From the NCBI GenBank assembly GCA_934661375.1, contig CAKUJH010000012.1, positions 23,542 to 87,541 of the forward strand: a DNA stretch of 64,000 bases. The letters are read 5' to 3'. The position numbers and the translations under genes are program-made. Origin of the DNA: an uncultured Victivallales bacterium (GTDB lineage Bacteria > Verrucomicrobiota > Lentisphaeria > Victivallales > UBA1829). The notes below the pieces were generated by a model. It was not told the DNA's origin. It saw only the letters and a list, made by a program, of their open reading frames with translations, and did not search any database. Below are positions 8,472 through 17,444 of the stretch, one piece after another (the first letter of the stretch is position 1; the number at the start of each line of letters is the position of its first letter).

Positions 8472-9699
8472 AGACCTGCTGCGTTACAAAGTTTCCGGGG
8501 CGTATGCCAAACCGCAGTTCGTTGCTGTGACGGACAGCCGGCTGATGGAACTGGCGTCGCGTCTGATTGCCGTCTATGAAAATTCCGTCGGCTGTTCCCG
8601 CGAGGAGATTGAAGAGCAGCTGAACCGTCTGGCTGCCGCTTCCAATGATGTGAAGCTGGCGCGCGGCATCGCCAAAATTCTTGCCGGACGTTCGGTGTTT
8701 TCCGAATGCAGGGATCAGGATTATCCGGCGGCGCGTCATGCTCTGTTCCTGCGCAGTGCGTCCCTGCTGAATTCGGCGGAATGTCCGGAATCTCCGGCGG
8801 ATTTCCGGGACCGGCTGATGGACGGAGAGGAGCTGCTGAAGGACTCGGTTTACCCGGATTTGCCGGAAAATGAAAAACTGCTGTCTGTGCGCAGAACATT
8901 TCCGAAGGAACTGCTGGAACGTTACAACATGGCATTGGTGCAGACTCTTCTGCTGTTCAGTGAAGGTCTGGATTGCCGGCTGAGTGCGGATGACCCGGCG
9001 GTTTTGCGCCGTCTGTTCAAGTATCTGAAATTTTTCCGTCTGCTGTTCCGCGCCGAACTGGTGGAAAAAAACAAAAAGACAGATAATGATCTGCCGATGA
9101 TTCATCTGCGGATAGACGGTCCGGCTTCGATTCTGGAGAACAGCACCCGCTACGGTTTGCAGCTGGCGTCATTTTTTCCGGCTGTCTGCCAGGTGCGGTT
9201 CTGGCGATTGTCCTGCGGGCTGAAACTGCGGACCCGTGCGCTGCGTCTGGCTCTGGATGAATCCTGCGGGCTGGTATGTCATTACAGCAATTCGGGTGCG
9301 TATATTCCGGAAGAATTCCGCATGTTTCAGGATTATTTCAACCAGACTGCGGAGTGCGGCTGGCGGCTGATTCCGCGCGAAGCCTATCTGAAACTGGAAG
9401 GGAATCAGCTGACTTTTCCCGATTTCCGTTTCCGTTCGGATTCCGGACTGGAAGTGGACGTGGAGCTGTTTCACCAATGGCACCGCACCCAGCTGACGGA
9501 ACGTCTGGACTATATGGAGAAACACCCGGAAACTCCGCTGCTGCTGGGCGCCGACCGGGTCTGTGTAAAAAAAGATGATGCTCTGAAAGAACGCTTCGAA
9601 CGTCTGCGCGGAAATTTTCTGTTCAGTTCCTTTCCCGGCGTGGAAAACGTGGTCAAGGCACTGAACAGATATGCGGCGTCCGTCAAAGCGAACGGCTGA
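8461..9699 (+). CDS. DUF790 family protein, Bax1-like nuclease
   Basis: A 412-residue protein of the DUF790 family, whose archaeal member Bax1 binds XPB and cuts DNA. The C-terminal third has the nuclease-like core FPDFRFRSDSGLEVDVELF, then a helix with RTQLTERLDYM and a strand LLLGADRVCVKK, resembling a PD-(D/E)xK-type domain. Start 8461 is chosen because it overlaps the helicase stop by 11 bases (translational coupling) and begins MLTKDLLRYKV as in the family; an in-frame extension to 8224 lies wholly inside the helicase. Its 3' end overlaps the convergent M20 gene by 17 bases. Confidence 0.85.
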   Translation: MLTKDLLRYKVSGAYAKPQFVAVTDSRLMELASRLIAVYENSVGCSREEIEEQLNRLAAASNDVKLARGIAKILAGRSVFSECRDQDYPAARHALFLRSASLLNSAECPESPADFRDRLMDGEELLKDSVYPDLPENEKLLSVRRTFPKELLERYNMALVQTLLLFSEGLDCRLSADDPAVLRRLFKYLKFFRLLFRAELVEKNKKTDNDLPMIHLRIDGPASILENSTRYGLQLASFFPAVCQVRFWRLSCGLKLRTRALRLALDESCGLVCHYSNSGAYIPEEFRMFQDYFNQTAECGWRLIPREAYLKLEGNQLTFPDFRFRSDSGLEVDVELFHQWHRTQLTERLDYMEKHPETPLLLGADRVCVKKDDALKERFERLRGNFLFSSFPGVENVVKALNRYAASVKANG

Positions 9700-10744
9700 G
9701 TTTTTTCAATACTTCCGAATAGTCTCCGATGGAAGCGATCCGGACTTTTTCCTCTTTTCCGTGACAGCCGCCGCCTTCCACGCCGATAATGGCGATCGGC
9801 AGATTCAGTTCCGCGAACCAGCGGGCGTCCGTGGCTCCGTTCATCCGTCCGTATTCCGGCGTCCTGCCGAAAACTTCCGCCATGGCGTGTTCCAGTGCGC
9901 GGAGTTCCTGCGCTTCCCTGGAAACGGCGACCGGCGGACAGCTTTCCAGCAGTTCCGCATCCAGTCCTGTCGCGCGGAGTCTGTTCAGAATCTGTTCTTT
10001 TTCTTCCGGCAGAACATAACGGATATTGAGCATCATTTCAGCGGTATCGGGAATCTGATTGTGGACCATGCCCGCCTGCAGAACCGTGGCAGCCATAGTC
10101 GGATGCCAGGAATCGGCGGCGTCCGGATTTTTCCATTCCGAACGGAACTTGACATAGCCGTCGATCAGCCGGTCGACGGGATTGTCCGCCAGCCAGGGCG
10201 CGGAGGCGTGTCCGCCTTTTCCATGGGCAGTCAGTTTGACCGCCAGAATGCCTTTCTGTGCATAGCAGACCATGTCATTATCCCAATGATCCAGAACGCA
10301 GATCATGCGTTTTGCCCGGTATCCCAGCTGAACCATGTGCCGGACGGTCGCTCCGCCGGTTTCCTCATCTGCGGAAAAAACAGCTCCGACGGATGCGTTC
10401 TGATCCGCCTCGCAGAGAGCCTTCGCGATACAAACCGCATTGCCGAGACAGTCATCTGCGCCGCGGGCGAAAAGCCAGCCGTCGCGGACTTCCGGTTCAA
10501 ACTGTTTTTCCGAAGCCGCGGGAACTACATCGACATGCGCGCAGAGCAGCAGGTCAGGGGTCTTTTCCGGAACCGTGGACGCAAACAGAATTTTACGGCC
10601 GTTCAGTTCTTCCTCTGTGCAGTGAAGTCCGTGGTCTTCCAGAAAACTGCGGAGTTTGCCGGTTACGCGGTTGACTGCGTCCGTATCGGCGGAAACCGGA
10701 CGGAGACGAATCAGTTCTTTCAACAGATCGAGATATTTCTGCAT
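9683..10744 (-). CDS. M20 family metallopeptidase (ArgE/DapE/CPG2 type)
   Basis: A 353-residue zinc amidohydrolase. Metal and catalytic residues visible are H70 and D72 (LLLCAHVDVV), D98 (GADDCLGN), E127-E128 (SADEETGG), an Asp in CVLDHWDN, and the late His in GGGCHGKEE. The inserted dimerisation domain spans roughly 165-270 (GKGGHASAPW). Substrate could be an acylated amino acid or a dipeptide. Start 10744 is set by a strong AAGGAGG site. That site and the first 152 bases lie inside the 3' end of the pseudouridine synthase gene in another frame. Confidence 0.88.
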   Translation of the reverse strand: MQKYLDLLKELIRLRPVSADTDAVNRVTGKLRSFLEDHGLHCTEEELNGRKILFASTVPEKTPDLLLCAHVDVVPAASEKQFEPEVRDGWLFARGADDCLGNAVCIAKALCEADQNASVGAVFSADEETGGATVRHMVQLGYRAKRMICVLDHWDNDMVCYAQKGILAVKLTAHGKGGHASAPWLADNPVDRLIDGYVKFRSEWKNPDAADSWHPTMAATVLQAGMVHNQIPDTAEMMLNIRYVLPEEKEQILNRLRATGLDAELLESCPPVAVSREAQELRALEHAMAEVFGRTPEYGRMNGATDARWFAELNLPIAIIGVEGGGCHGKEEKVRIASIGDYSEVLKKLSRSL

Positions 10745-11477
10745 GATGAGTCCTCCTTGCTGCAGGTTGGAATAGTGCTTTGATTTCATCCGGGGAAAGT
10801 TTGCGGGTTTCTCCGCAGGGCAGGGAACCGAGCCGGACATTGCCAACAGCGATGCGTGCCAGCCGGCGTACTTCCAGATGAAAATGTTCCGCCATGCGCC
10901 GGATTTCCCGGTTCTTTCCTTCACCGAGAACAAATTCGTAATGACCCGGACCGGCAGGGCGGATGGAACGGGCGCGGAGAGTTTCGCCTCTGTCGCGGAT
11001 TCCGGTCGTGGTCAGAATATGGATCGCTTCCGGGGTGAGTTCCCCCGCCAGACTGACCCGGTAGGTTTTTTCCACTTCGTAGCGCGGGTGCGTGAGACGT
11101 GCCACAAAATCGCCGTCGTTGGAAAACAGAATCAGCCCTTCGCTGTCCTTGTCCAGGCGTCCGGCGGAGACCAGACGCACGGTTTTTGCCTGCGGAATCA
11201 AATCCACCGCTTTTTTGGCGGCATGGCGGTCTTCCAGAGTGCAGACATATCCGCGCGGTTTATTGAGCATGATATACAGTTTTTCGGCTGGCGGGGCAAT
11301 GGGTCTGCCGTCGAACAGAACTTTGTCGCCGGGGCTGATCCGCATGGCGCCGCGTTCCGCCGTGACGCCGTTGACAGAGACTCTGCCGGCAGTGATGAGT
11401 TCCTCTGCGCCGCGCCGGGAACAGACGCCCGACGTGCTGAGATATTTGGTCAGGCTGATTTCTTCAGGAGCGTTCAT
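10593..11477 (-). CDS. rluB: RsuA/RluB-type rRNA pseudouridine synthase
   Basis: A 294-residue protein with an N-terminal S4 RNA-binding domain (TKYLSTSGVCSRRGAEELI) and the catalytic core of the RsuA/RluB/E/F family. The catalytic Asp sits in VSAGRLDKDSEGLIL, and the C-terminal motif GKNREIRRMAEHF is intact. The conserved core ends near residue 235. The last 55 to 60 residues are an Arg/Ser/Gln-rich tail encoded over the start of the M20 gene in another frame. The start overlaps the upstream lipoprotein stop as ATGA. RluB is the best guess, but RsuA or RluF are not excluded. Confidence 0.87.
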   Translation of the reverse strand: MNAPEEISLTKYLSTSGVCSRRGAEELITAGRVSVNGVTAERGAMRISPGDKVLFDGRPIAPPAEKLYIMLNKPRGYVCTLEDRHAAKKAVDLIPQAKTVRLVSAGRLDKDSEGLILFSNDGDFVARLTHPRYEVEKTYRVSLAGELTPEAIHILTTTGIRDRGETLRARSIRPAGPGHYEFVLGEGKNREIRRMAEHFHLEVRRLARIAVGNVRLGSLPCGETRKLSPDEIKALFQPAARRTHHAEISRSVERTDSSPSGFRRYGRSQPRNRQTPQFSGRPRTSLHRGRTERP

Positions 11478-12094
11478 TTTTCGGAAGCCGGTCCGTTGGA
11501 ATGAATGTTGATGGCGGCATCCTGTTTTTTGACAGCCGTTTCCGAGCCGGGTTCGGGCGGAGCATCCGGGACAATAATCCGTTCTCTGGCGTGGGCCTGG
11601 TCCGGGATTTTGTAGAACTGCGCCTTGACCGTGATCCGGTAAACCGGCAGCGTGCCGTCTTTGCCGTTGACATAGGAATCCATATTATGCTGTTCCTGAA
11701 TATCGCTGGCGGAAGTGTCGACCGGAGTCCAGGACGGCGCGGACATGTTCTTGACCTGATCGCTGCGGACCCGTCCGTCGAATTTATGGTCGATGGACAG
11801 CACCAGTATGGCGTTTGCGCCATGTTTGCGTGCCGTGCGGACCAGTTTCTGTTTGATTTCCGCCAGGGTGTAACTGGCAGTGGAAGCCTCGGCGGTAACA
11901 TCGCCCACCAGAATGCGTTCTTTTTCCGGTACGGGGAACTGCGAATTTTCATAGTACGTTACTACGCGGATGTCTTCCGGCAGCGGCGGAAATTCTGCAG
12001 CCTGGGTGTAATCCACATTGATGCAGGCGCAAAGCAGTCCGGCAAGTCCGGCACAGCAGAGCGCGGCGAATTTTTTCGGGTTCGGATATTTCAT
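11474..12094 (-). CDS. Predicted lipoprotein, unknown function
   Basis: A 206-residue protein with a basic N-terminus, a hydrophobic stretch (AALCCAGLAGLLCAC) and a lipobox-like cysteine, so it is probably processed by signal peptidase II and anchored in a membrane. The mature part contains a helix plus strand (EIKQKLVRTARKHGANAIL) resembling small domains that place a helix before an ILVL strand. The C-terminal 30 residues are low complexity. Start 12094 is chosen over 12196 because it begins the signal sequence directly. It is coupled by ATGA to the pseudouridine synthase gene. Confidence 0.75.
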   Translation of the reverse strand: MKYPNPKKFAALCCAGLAGLLCACINVDYTQAAEFPPLPEDIRVVTYYENSQFPVPEKERILVGDVTAEASTASYTLAEIKQKLVRTARKHGANAILVLSIDHKFDGRVRSDQVKNMSAPSWTPVDTSASDIQEQHNMDSYVNGKDGTLPVYRITVKAQFYKIPDQAHARERIIVPDAPPEPGSETAVKKQDAAINIHSNGPASEK

Positions 12095-12108
12095 GTGAAA
12101 ACCTTTCT

Positions 12109-13245
12109 TTATTTGGATGGCAGATAAAAACGTTTGACGCGCGGACTGAAAGAACACAGCACATCGTACGGGTGTGTCCCTTTCCATTCCGCCCATTCTT
12201 CCGTGGAAACCGCCGCGGGACCTTCCTGTCCGATCAGCGTAACGGTTTCGCCGGGTGCCGGAGGTTCATCGCCGAACGGTTCCAGCGATACGGTCAGGTA
12301 ATCCATGGAAATGCGGCCCAGCACGGGACAGACTTTTCCGCGGATAATGACTTTGCCCCGGTTGGAAATGCCCAGCGGAATGCCGTCGGCATATCCGGCG
12401 GTAACGGTTCCGACCCGGGTATCTCCGGTCAGACGGCAGGTCGAGTTGTAGCCGATGCCGTGTCCGGCAGGCATCATGCGGTGTGCCAGCAGACGCGCTT
12501 TCAGCGAGAAGACCGGTTTCAGTTCCAGATTGTTGTTGACTCCGGAAAACGAACCGTGCAGATCAATTCCTGCGCGGACATGGGTGAACGGCGGCTGATG
12601 GGTCATAGGCAGGTGATTGATGGCATCACTGTTCGCCATGTGAATTTTCCGGAAGGTGATTCCTTTTGCGGCAAGCTGTTCAATCACGGAAAGGAAACGC
12701 CGGATCTGGACAAGATTCTCTTCGTTCGGACCGCGTTCCGAGGATGGAAAATGCGTGTAGATTCCGCAGCAGTCCAGATTGGGCAGACGCAGAATTTCGG
12801 GGATGACCCTGACCGCATCCCGTGCCAGAATACCCAGACGCCCCATGCCGGTATCCAGTTTGAAATGACATTCGGCGATTCGGTTCTGCCGGACCGCTTC
12901 CTCGCTGATTTTCCGTGCGCATTCCAAATCGGTCAAACCGAGAATCAGACCATGGGCAACGGCGGCTTCCCGTTCGAAATCCAGCACCCCGCCGAGGATC
13001 TCCACCGGCTTTCCGTATTGTTTCAGGAACAGGGCTTCTTCAAGCGTGGCGGCGCAGAATCCCGCCGCGCCGGCTTTCAGCAGTGTTTCCGCAATGGGCC
13101 GGACCCCCAGTCCGTAGGCATTGGCTTTCAGGACAGCCATCACTTGCGCCGGAGCTGCCGCTTTCCGGATTTTCAGAAAATTTTCCCGCACCGTGTCCAG
13201 ATCAATTTCAAGCCACACGCGCGCTTTGTCCATTGCTTCATCCAT
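12109..13245 (-). CDS. alr: Alanine racemase
   Basis: A 378-residue PLP enzyme that makes D-alanine for peptidoglycan. The PLP lysine is K40 in AVLKANAYGLG, and the C-terminal catalytic tyrosine is in GIGYNSTCRL. The N-terminal TIM barrel and C-terminal beta domain are both complete. Start 13245 (MDEAMDKARVWLEIDLD) is preferred on family length; an in-frame ATG at 13293 adds 16 residues and cannot be excluded. The lipoprotein and pseudouridine synthase genes follow on the same strand with a 14-base gap, suggesting one operon. Confidence 0.94.
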   Translation of the reverse strand: MDEAMDKARVWLEIDLDTVRENFLKIRKAAAPAQVMAVLKANAYGLGVRPIAETLLKAGAAGFCAATLEEALFLKQYGKPVEILGGVLDFEREAAVAHGLILGLTDLECARKISEEAVRQNRIAECHFKLDTGMGRLGILARDAVRVIPEILRLPNLDCCGIYTHFPSSERGPNEENLVQIRRFLSVIEQLAAKGITFRKIHMANSDAINHLPMTHQPPFTHVRAGIDLHGSFSGVNNNLELKPVFSLKARLLAHRMMPAGHGIGYNSTCRLTGDTRVGTVTAGYADGIPLGISNRGKVIIRGKVCPVLGRISMDYLTVSLEPFGDEPPAPGETVTLIGQEGPAAVSTEEWAEWKGTHPYDVLCSFSPRVKRFYLPSK

Positions 13246-13414
13246 GATGAGTCTGCAACCTCTTTCCTTAAATTCATAAAATAAATGCCGCATTTCTTTT
13301 CACCGGGGCGTTCTGCGGAAAACGGCGGCGGTGCATGACCATATAAGTTATCATTTTCCCGGATTTTTTCAACTTGTTCCGTCGCTGTAACGGTTTTTTT
13401 TTGCAAAAAAAAAA

Positions 13415-13434
13415 GATTTTGCGGATGCAAAATC
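13415..13434. repeat. Palindrome in the alr / kinase-like divergent gap
   Basis: A perfect 8-base inverted repeat (GATTTTGC, 4-base gap, GCAAAATC) sits 68 bases before the gene at 13503 and after an A tract. It is the main structured element in the 257-base gap 13246-13502. It could be an operator; no regulator can be named. Confidence 0.45.
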
Positions 13435-13502
13435 ATCCGGACGGTGATAAAGTATGAGGGCGGAGCGGATTCCGCGGCATGAATTTTTTTGAAGGATGAA
13501 TT

Positions 13503-14330
13503 ATGACAGCTCAAACCGTATCTGATATTTTTACGGGGAAAGAGATTTGCTTTTCCCGTTCCTGGCGCTGGCTGCGCACGGATTTCGCCGGAGAATACGA
13601 GGAGATGATCCGTTCCGGCGCAAACCGTGAGGACAGCGGCAATGAATTCCTGTGGAACACTAAACACAAATTCGTGTTGAAAATCCGGACATCCGCCGGA
13701 CGGGAGATCGCCATCAAGCAATACCGCAAACTGAGAATGTTTCCATATCTGTTCCATGCCACCCCGCCGGCACAGGAAGCCCTCAATTATCAGCGTTTTG
13801 AACTGCTCGGTCTGCCGATGGCGCAGCTGCTCGGCGCGGGGGACCGGCGGTCCTGCTTCCGTCCGCAGTCCAGCTTTCTGATTACCGAATTTGCGGAAAA
13901 CTGCCGGGACGGCCGGCCCTTCTATCCGGACGGTGAACTTGCCGGGGAAACACTTTGGCGCGACGAGTTCTGCCGCCGCAATTTCCAGCTGCTGGCAAAA
14001 CTCCATGACGCCAATTACTATCACCGCGGATTCACCCCCGCAAATGAACTCTGGCGGAAACGTCCCGAACCCGATTCAGAAGGCAATCTGCTGGACATTG
14101 TCTGGATTGATGTGGCGTCCTGCCGGAAACTTTCCAACGCCGGAATGAAACGCATGATTCCGGATGATTTCGTGAATTTCCTGCGGTTTTTCCATTTTAC
14201 AGCGGAACAGCGGCGGACGTTTCTGGAGGCTTACTGCGCGGCGGTCAGGATCCGGCGTTTCGAACCGGAGGAATTGTTTGAAGAAGTGGAAAAACGTCTG
14301 GCTGAACGTCTTGCCGGACAGAAACCATAA
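13503..14330 (+). CDS. Lipopolysaccharide-kinase (InaA/WaaP)-like protein, catalytic Asp missing
   Basis: A 275-residue protein with the fold pattern of LPS core and Kdo kinases: KFVLKIRTSAGREIAIKQYR supplies the ATP lysine strand, and LAKLHDANYYHRGFTPAN corresponds to the catalytic loop. In active kinases this loop reads HRDxxxxN or HGDxxxxN. Here it is H174-R175-G176 with N181 at the right spacing, so the catalytic Asp is replaced by Gly. The metal Asp (D203, WIDVAS) remains. It may be a pseudokinase or use a different base. It lies 18 bases before the DUF4349 lipoprotein, so both may act at the envelope. Confidence 0.7.
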   Translation: MTAQTVSDIFTGKEICFSRSWRWLRTDFAGEYEEMIRSGANREDSGNEFLWNTKHKFVLKIRTSAGREIAIKQYRKLRMFPYLFHATPPAQEALNYQRFELLGLPMAQLLGAGDRRSCFRPQSSFLITEFAENCRDGRPFYPDGELAGETLWRDEFCRRNFQLLAKLHDANYYHRGFTPANELWRKRPEPDSEGNLLDIVWIDVASCRKLSNAGMKRMIPDDFVNFLRFFHFTAEQRRTFLEAYCAAVRIRRFEPEELFEEVEKRLAERLAGQKP

Positions 14331-14348
14331 TAGGAAAGGAACAGCAGA

Positions 14349-15539
14349 ATGAAACTTCAGTTTTTCTCATTCGTATCGGCAGTGGCCCTGCTGACGGCGG
14401 GCGGCTGTGTTTCGGAAGACACGGCGTTTTATGATTCCGGCAGCGGGGATTCCATGCCCGCGGAGGATTTCGTCAAACCGGTCTCCGCCGTCGCCCGGAA
14501 ATCGGAAATGGCGGTCCGCTCCATGGAAACTTCCGTGCCGGCGGATAACAATTTCCAGGCTCCGGAAGGCCGGCAGATGGCTTTCACCGCACGGCTCCTG
14601 CTGAATGTCGCCGATGTCAGGGCGGCACTTCTTCAGGCGCGCGACTGCGCACGCAGCCTGGGCGGCTATGTCAAACGCATGAATGACAGGTCCATTACGC
14701 TGGCTGTTCCCGTCAAACGCGGCGACGATGCGCTCAAAGCGCTGGCAAAAACCGGCTCGCTGGAATCGGTCAGCATCGACGGGGAAGACGTCACGGAACA
14801 AACCACGGACCTTGCAGTCCGGCTGGACAATCTGGAAAAATCGCGTCAGCGCCTGCTCGCGCTGCTGGAAAAAGCCGGCAAGGTCGAGGAGATGGTGAAA
14901 GTTGAAAAGGAACTCACCCGCGTGACCACGGAACTGGAACGTCTCCAGGCACAGCAGAAAAATCTGCGCGGACAGATCGAATACATCACCATATATGTGA
15001 ACTTCAATGTCCGCCGTCCGGTGGTGCTTCATACGGCTGTTTCTCCGGTTGGCTGGGTGAATCAGCTCGGTTCCGTCCTGCTGAATCCTCCGGTCATGAT
15101 TCCCATGAATGCTTCGCCGGAGTCGTTCCTGTTCGGTCTGCAGCTGCCGGACGGTTTTGTGCAGAGCAGCCGCAGGACCGCGGTTTCCGGCGACGGATGC
15201 GTGATTTCTCTTCACACGCACGGCAACGCCGCCATTTCAGTCCGCTGGTATGGAAACAAGTATGCGGATCTGTCATTCTACCGGGGCATGATCGAAAAGG
15301 TTCTGAAAAACCGTTTCCAGGTTCCTGTGTCGGTCCGCGAACTGAAAGTGGACGGGCTTGACGCACTGGAATATTCCGCGGAGCCGGTGATCGGCGGGAA
15401 AAAATACGTTTACCGCGTGGTGGCAGCCGTGGATGGCGACACGGTGAACATCATCGAGGCATACGCCGGAGCGGATGTTTTTGCCGGCAGCCTTCCTGCG
15501 GATAAATGGCAGAACTTCTTGAATACAATCGAGTTCTGA
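14349..15539 (+). CDS. DUF4349 domain lipoprotein
   Basis: A 396-residue protein with a lipoprotein signal (hydrophobic FSFVSAVALLTAGGC, lipobox Cys near residue 20). The DUF4349 pattern spans about 75-220: a strand-rich start, then GSLESVSIDGEDVTEQTTDL, a long coiled coil (residues about 155-200) and a final IEYITIYVNF strand. The last 150 residues are a separate domain with no family I recognise. A GGAAAGGA site precedes the ATG. It follows the kinase-like gene and ends at a bidirectional terminator. Function of the family is unknown; an envelope role is inferred. Confidence 0.82.
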   Translation: MKLQFFSFVSAVALLTAGGCVSEDTAFYDSGSGDSMPAEDFVKPVSAVARKSEMAVRSMETSVPADNNFQAPEGRQMAFTARLLLNVADVRAALLQARDCARSLGGYVKRMNDRSITLAVPVKRGDDALKALAKTGSLESVSIDGEDVTEQTTDLAVRLDNLEKSRQRLLALLEKAGKVEEMVKVEKELTRVTTELERLQAQQKNLRGQIEYITIYVNFNVRRPVVLHTAVSPVGWVNQLGSVLLNPPVMIPMNASPESFLFGLQLPDGFVQSSRRTAVSGDGCVISLHTHGNAAISVRWYGNKYADLSFYRGMIEKVLKNRFQVPVSVRELKVDGLDALEYSAEPVIGGKKYVYRVVAAVDGDTVNIIEAYAGADVFAGSLPADKWQNFLNTIEF

Positions 15540-15548
15540 CCGAATCGG

Positions 15549-15595
15549 AAAATGCCGCGTCTGGGGATGAAAAATTTCCCGGCGCGGCATTTTTT
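15549..15595 (+). terminator. Bidirectional terminator between convergent genes
   Basis: An 11-base stem (15549-15559 with 15583-15593) flanked by A and T tracts lies between convergent DUF4349 and rsmE genes and can serve both. Confidence 0.8.
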
Positions 15596-15602
15596 CAGAA
15601 TC

Positions 15603-16310
15603 TCAATGCCGGTTCATTTCATGAATCAGGCACAATCCACAGACCGCCGCCGTTTCCACGCGCAGAACCCAGTTTCCGAAATGGAGCGGCTGCACACCGG
15701 CTTCCAGCATCTGCTTTTCCTCTGTTTCCGTGAACCCGCCTTCGGGACCTACAAACCAGGCAGCGGCTTTGCTGCCGGAAACAGTTTCTTCTGTCTGTCT
15801 ATGCATTACTGACCCGAAATAACGCAGTCCGCACTGTTTTCCGGAATCGGCAAGCGCATCGGCAAACTTCATGGGCGCAGAGACTTGCGGCAGGAACGGA
15901 TTGCCGGATTGTTTGCAGGCTTCAAACAGAACCTCCTTCCAGCGTCCGTTGACGGAATCGCTGTCGGGCAGGGAAACGGAACGTTCGCAGAGCATTGGAA
16001 CAATCCGCCAGACGCCCAGTTCCGCCGCCTGACGCAGAATCTGATCCATTTTCTGCCGCCGCGGCGGTGCAATATACATGTGCAGCATCGGAGCTTCCGG
16101 CGGCGGAACCGTTTCGAGCCGTTCGACCCGGAGCATTTTTCCCGGCAGAACTTCCGCATCCGCCATTCTGCCCGCACCATCCAGCAGACGGCATTTTTCT
16201 CCGGGTTCAGCGCGCAGGGTGCGGAAAAGATGTGCGCTTTCCTCCTTATCCAGCCGGACAGTGCTGCCGGGGATGCATTCGGCAAGCTGTTCATAGCGAA
16301 ACAGACGCAT
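15603..16310 (-). CDS. rsmE: 16S rRNA m3U1498 methyltransferase RsmE
   Basis: A 235-residue SPOUT-family methyltransferase acting on U1498 of 16S rRNA. The N-terminal PUA-like part shows SAHLFRTLRAEPGEKCRLLDG. The C-terminal knot region shows FVGPEGGFTETEEKQM and LRVETAAVCGL, which form the SAM pocket. Length fits the family at about 240. It is the last gene of an ftsW-murG-rsmE run on the minus strand, with a 12-base gap after murG. Confidence 0.94.
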   Translation of the reverse strand: MRLFRYEQLAECIPGSTVRLDKEESAHLFRTLRAEPGEKCRLLDGAGRMADAEVLPGKMLRVERLETVPPPEAPMLHMYIAPPRRQKMDQILRQAAELGVWRIVPMLCERSVSLPDSDSVNGRWKEVLFEACKQSGNPFLPQVSAPMKFADALADSGKQCGLRYFGSVMHRQTEETVSGSKAAAWFVGPEGGFTETEEKQMLEAGVQPLHFGNWVLRVETAAVCGLCLIHEMNRH

Positions 16311-16322
16311 GGGAATCCTTTC

Positions 16323-17444
16323 TCACTGCGGTTTGGCAATCATGGAATCAATCATATTCAGGACGCGTTTTGCGGCATCGGGAAATGCCAGCGACCGCAA
16401 TTTTTCGCCTTTTTCCCTGAACTGTTCCGGATTGGCAAGAAACGCCTGAAGCCGCGAGACAAAATATTCCGGCGTAAGCGCCTGATCCCAAATCAGTTCC
16501 GCACCCTGTGGATCGGTCAGCCAGTGCGCGTTGTCGGTCTGGTGATCCTGTGCCGCATAAGGGTAGGGAACCAGCAGGGCATATTTGCCGAAACATGCCA
16601 GTTCCGAAACCGTGCTGCCGCCAGCCCGGCAGACCACCCAGTCCGCCGCCTGATAGAACAGCTGCATATCCGGCGACGATTCCAGCAGCAGATGCGGAAA
16701 TTTCGCCGGACGGTAATAATCGCTCAGCCCGGCAAATTTGTCCGGTCCGGTGAGATGAATCAGCTGAATGGCGTCAGCCGGAAAATCCAGCGGAATGCGG
16801 CAGTTGTCATTGATTCGTGCCGCGCCGAGCGAACCGCCGAAAATCAGAACCGTGGGACGTTCCGGCGAAAAATCCGCATTCCAGCGGCGGTTGATTTCCG
16901 CCACGGCTTCCGCCTTGGTCAGTTTCTTCTGCAGCAGTTCCGGACGCAGCGGCATACCGGTCAGTACGGTTGGACATTTGCATTTTGCTTGGTCGCGGGT
17001 GGGAAAGGACAGTGCCATGGCCTTTGCCCAGGAACTCATCCGCAGGTTGGTTTTGCCCAGACGCGCATTGCCGTCGTGGAGAAACACGGGAATATGCAGA
17101 GTCTTTGCCGCCAGAATCGGCGGGAAAGACGCGAAACTGCCCATCGCCAGCAGCGCATCCGGCTGGAATTGTCTGCAGAACCGGCGGCAGCTGCGCCATC
17201 CCTGAAAATCCGTATGAATGAATTTCAGCAGTCCTCCGGGTGAATGTGCCAGCGGCGCCGCCGGAATTTTCTGCGCCGGAATGCCGAATCCTTCCGCTGT
17301 TTTGATCTGGCTGTCAGCATGTTTGCCGCCCAGCAGAAGCAGCACTTCGCCGCCTTGCTGTTTCCATTCCCGCGCCACGGCAAGACCCGGATAAAAATGT
17401 CCGCCTGTCCCGCCGCAGCTGACGCACAGTCTGTGCAAATTCAT
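16323..17444 (-). CDS. murG: MurG, lipid II-forming GlcNAc transferase
   Basis: A 373-residue membrane-associated GT-B glycosyltransferase that adds GlcNAc to lipid I to make lipid II. The N-terminal loop SCGGTGGHFYPGLAVA and the second loop FGGSLGAARIN are intact, as is the C-terminal donor site around CRAGGSTVSELACFGKYALL. Its start overlaps the ftsW stop by 4 bases (ATGA), as expected in a division and cell-wall cluster, although the other mur genes are not here. Confidence 0.95.
   Translation of the reverse strand: MNLHRLCVSCGGTGGHFYPGLAVAREWKQQGGEVLLLLGGKHADSQIKTAEGFGIPAQKIPAAPLAHSPGGLLKFIHTDFQGWRSCRRFCRQFQPDALLAMGSFASFPPILAAKTLHIPVFLHDGNARLGKTNLRMSSWAKAMALSFPTRDQAKCKCPTVLTGMPLRPELLQKKLTKAEAVAEINRRWNADFSPERPTVLIFGGSLGAARINDNCRIPLDFPADAIQLIHLTGPDKFAGLSDYYRPAKFPHLLLESSPDMQLFYQAADWVVCRAGGSTVSELACFGKYALLVPYPYAAQDHQTDNAHWLTDPQGAELIWDQALTPEYFVSRLQAFLANPEQFREKGEKLRSLAFPDAAKRVLNMIDSMIAKPQ

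Noticed and set aside
12172..13284. 370-codon open frame on the plus strand
   Set aside because: Antisense to alanine racemase.
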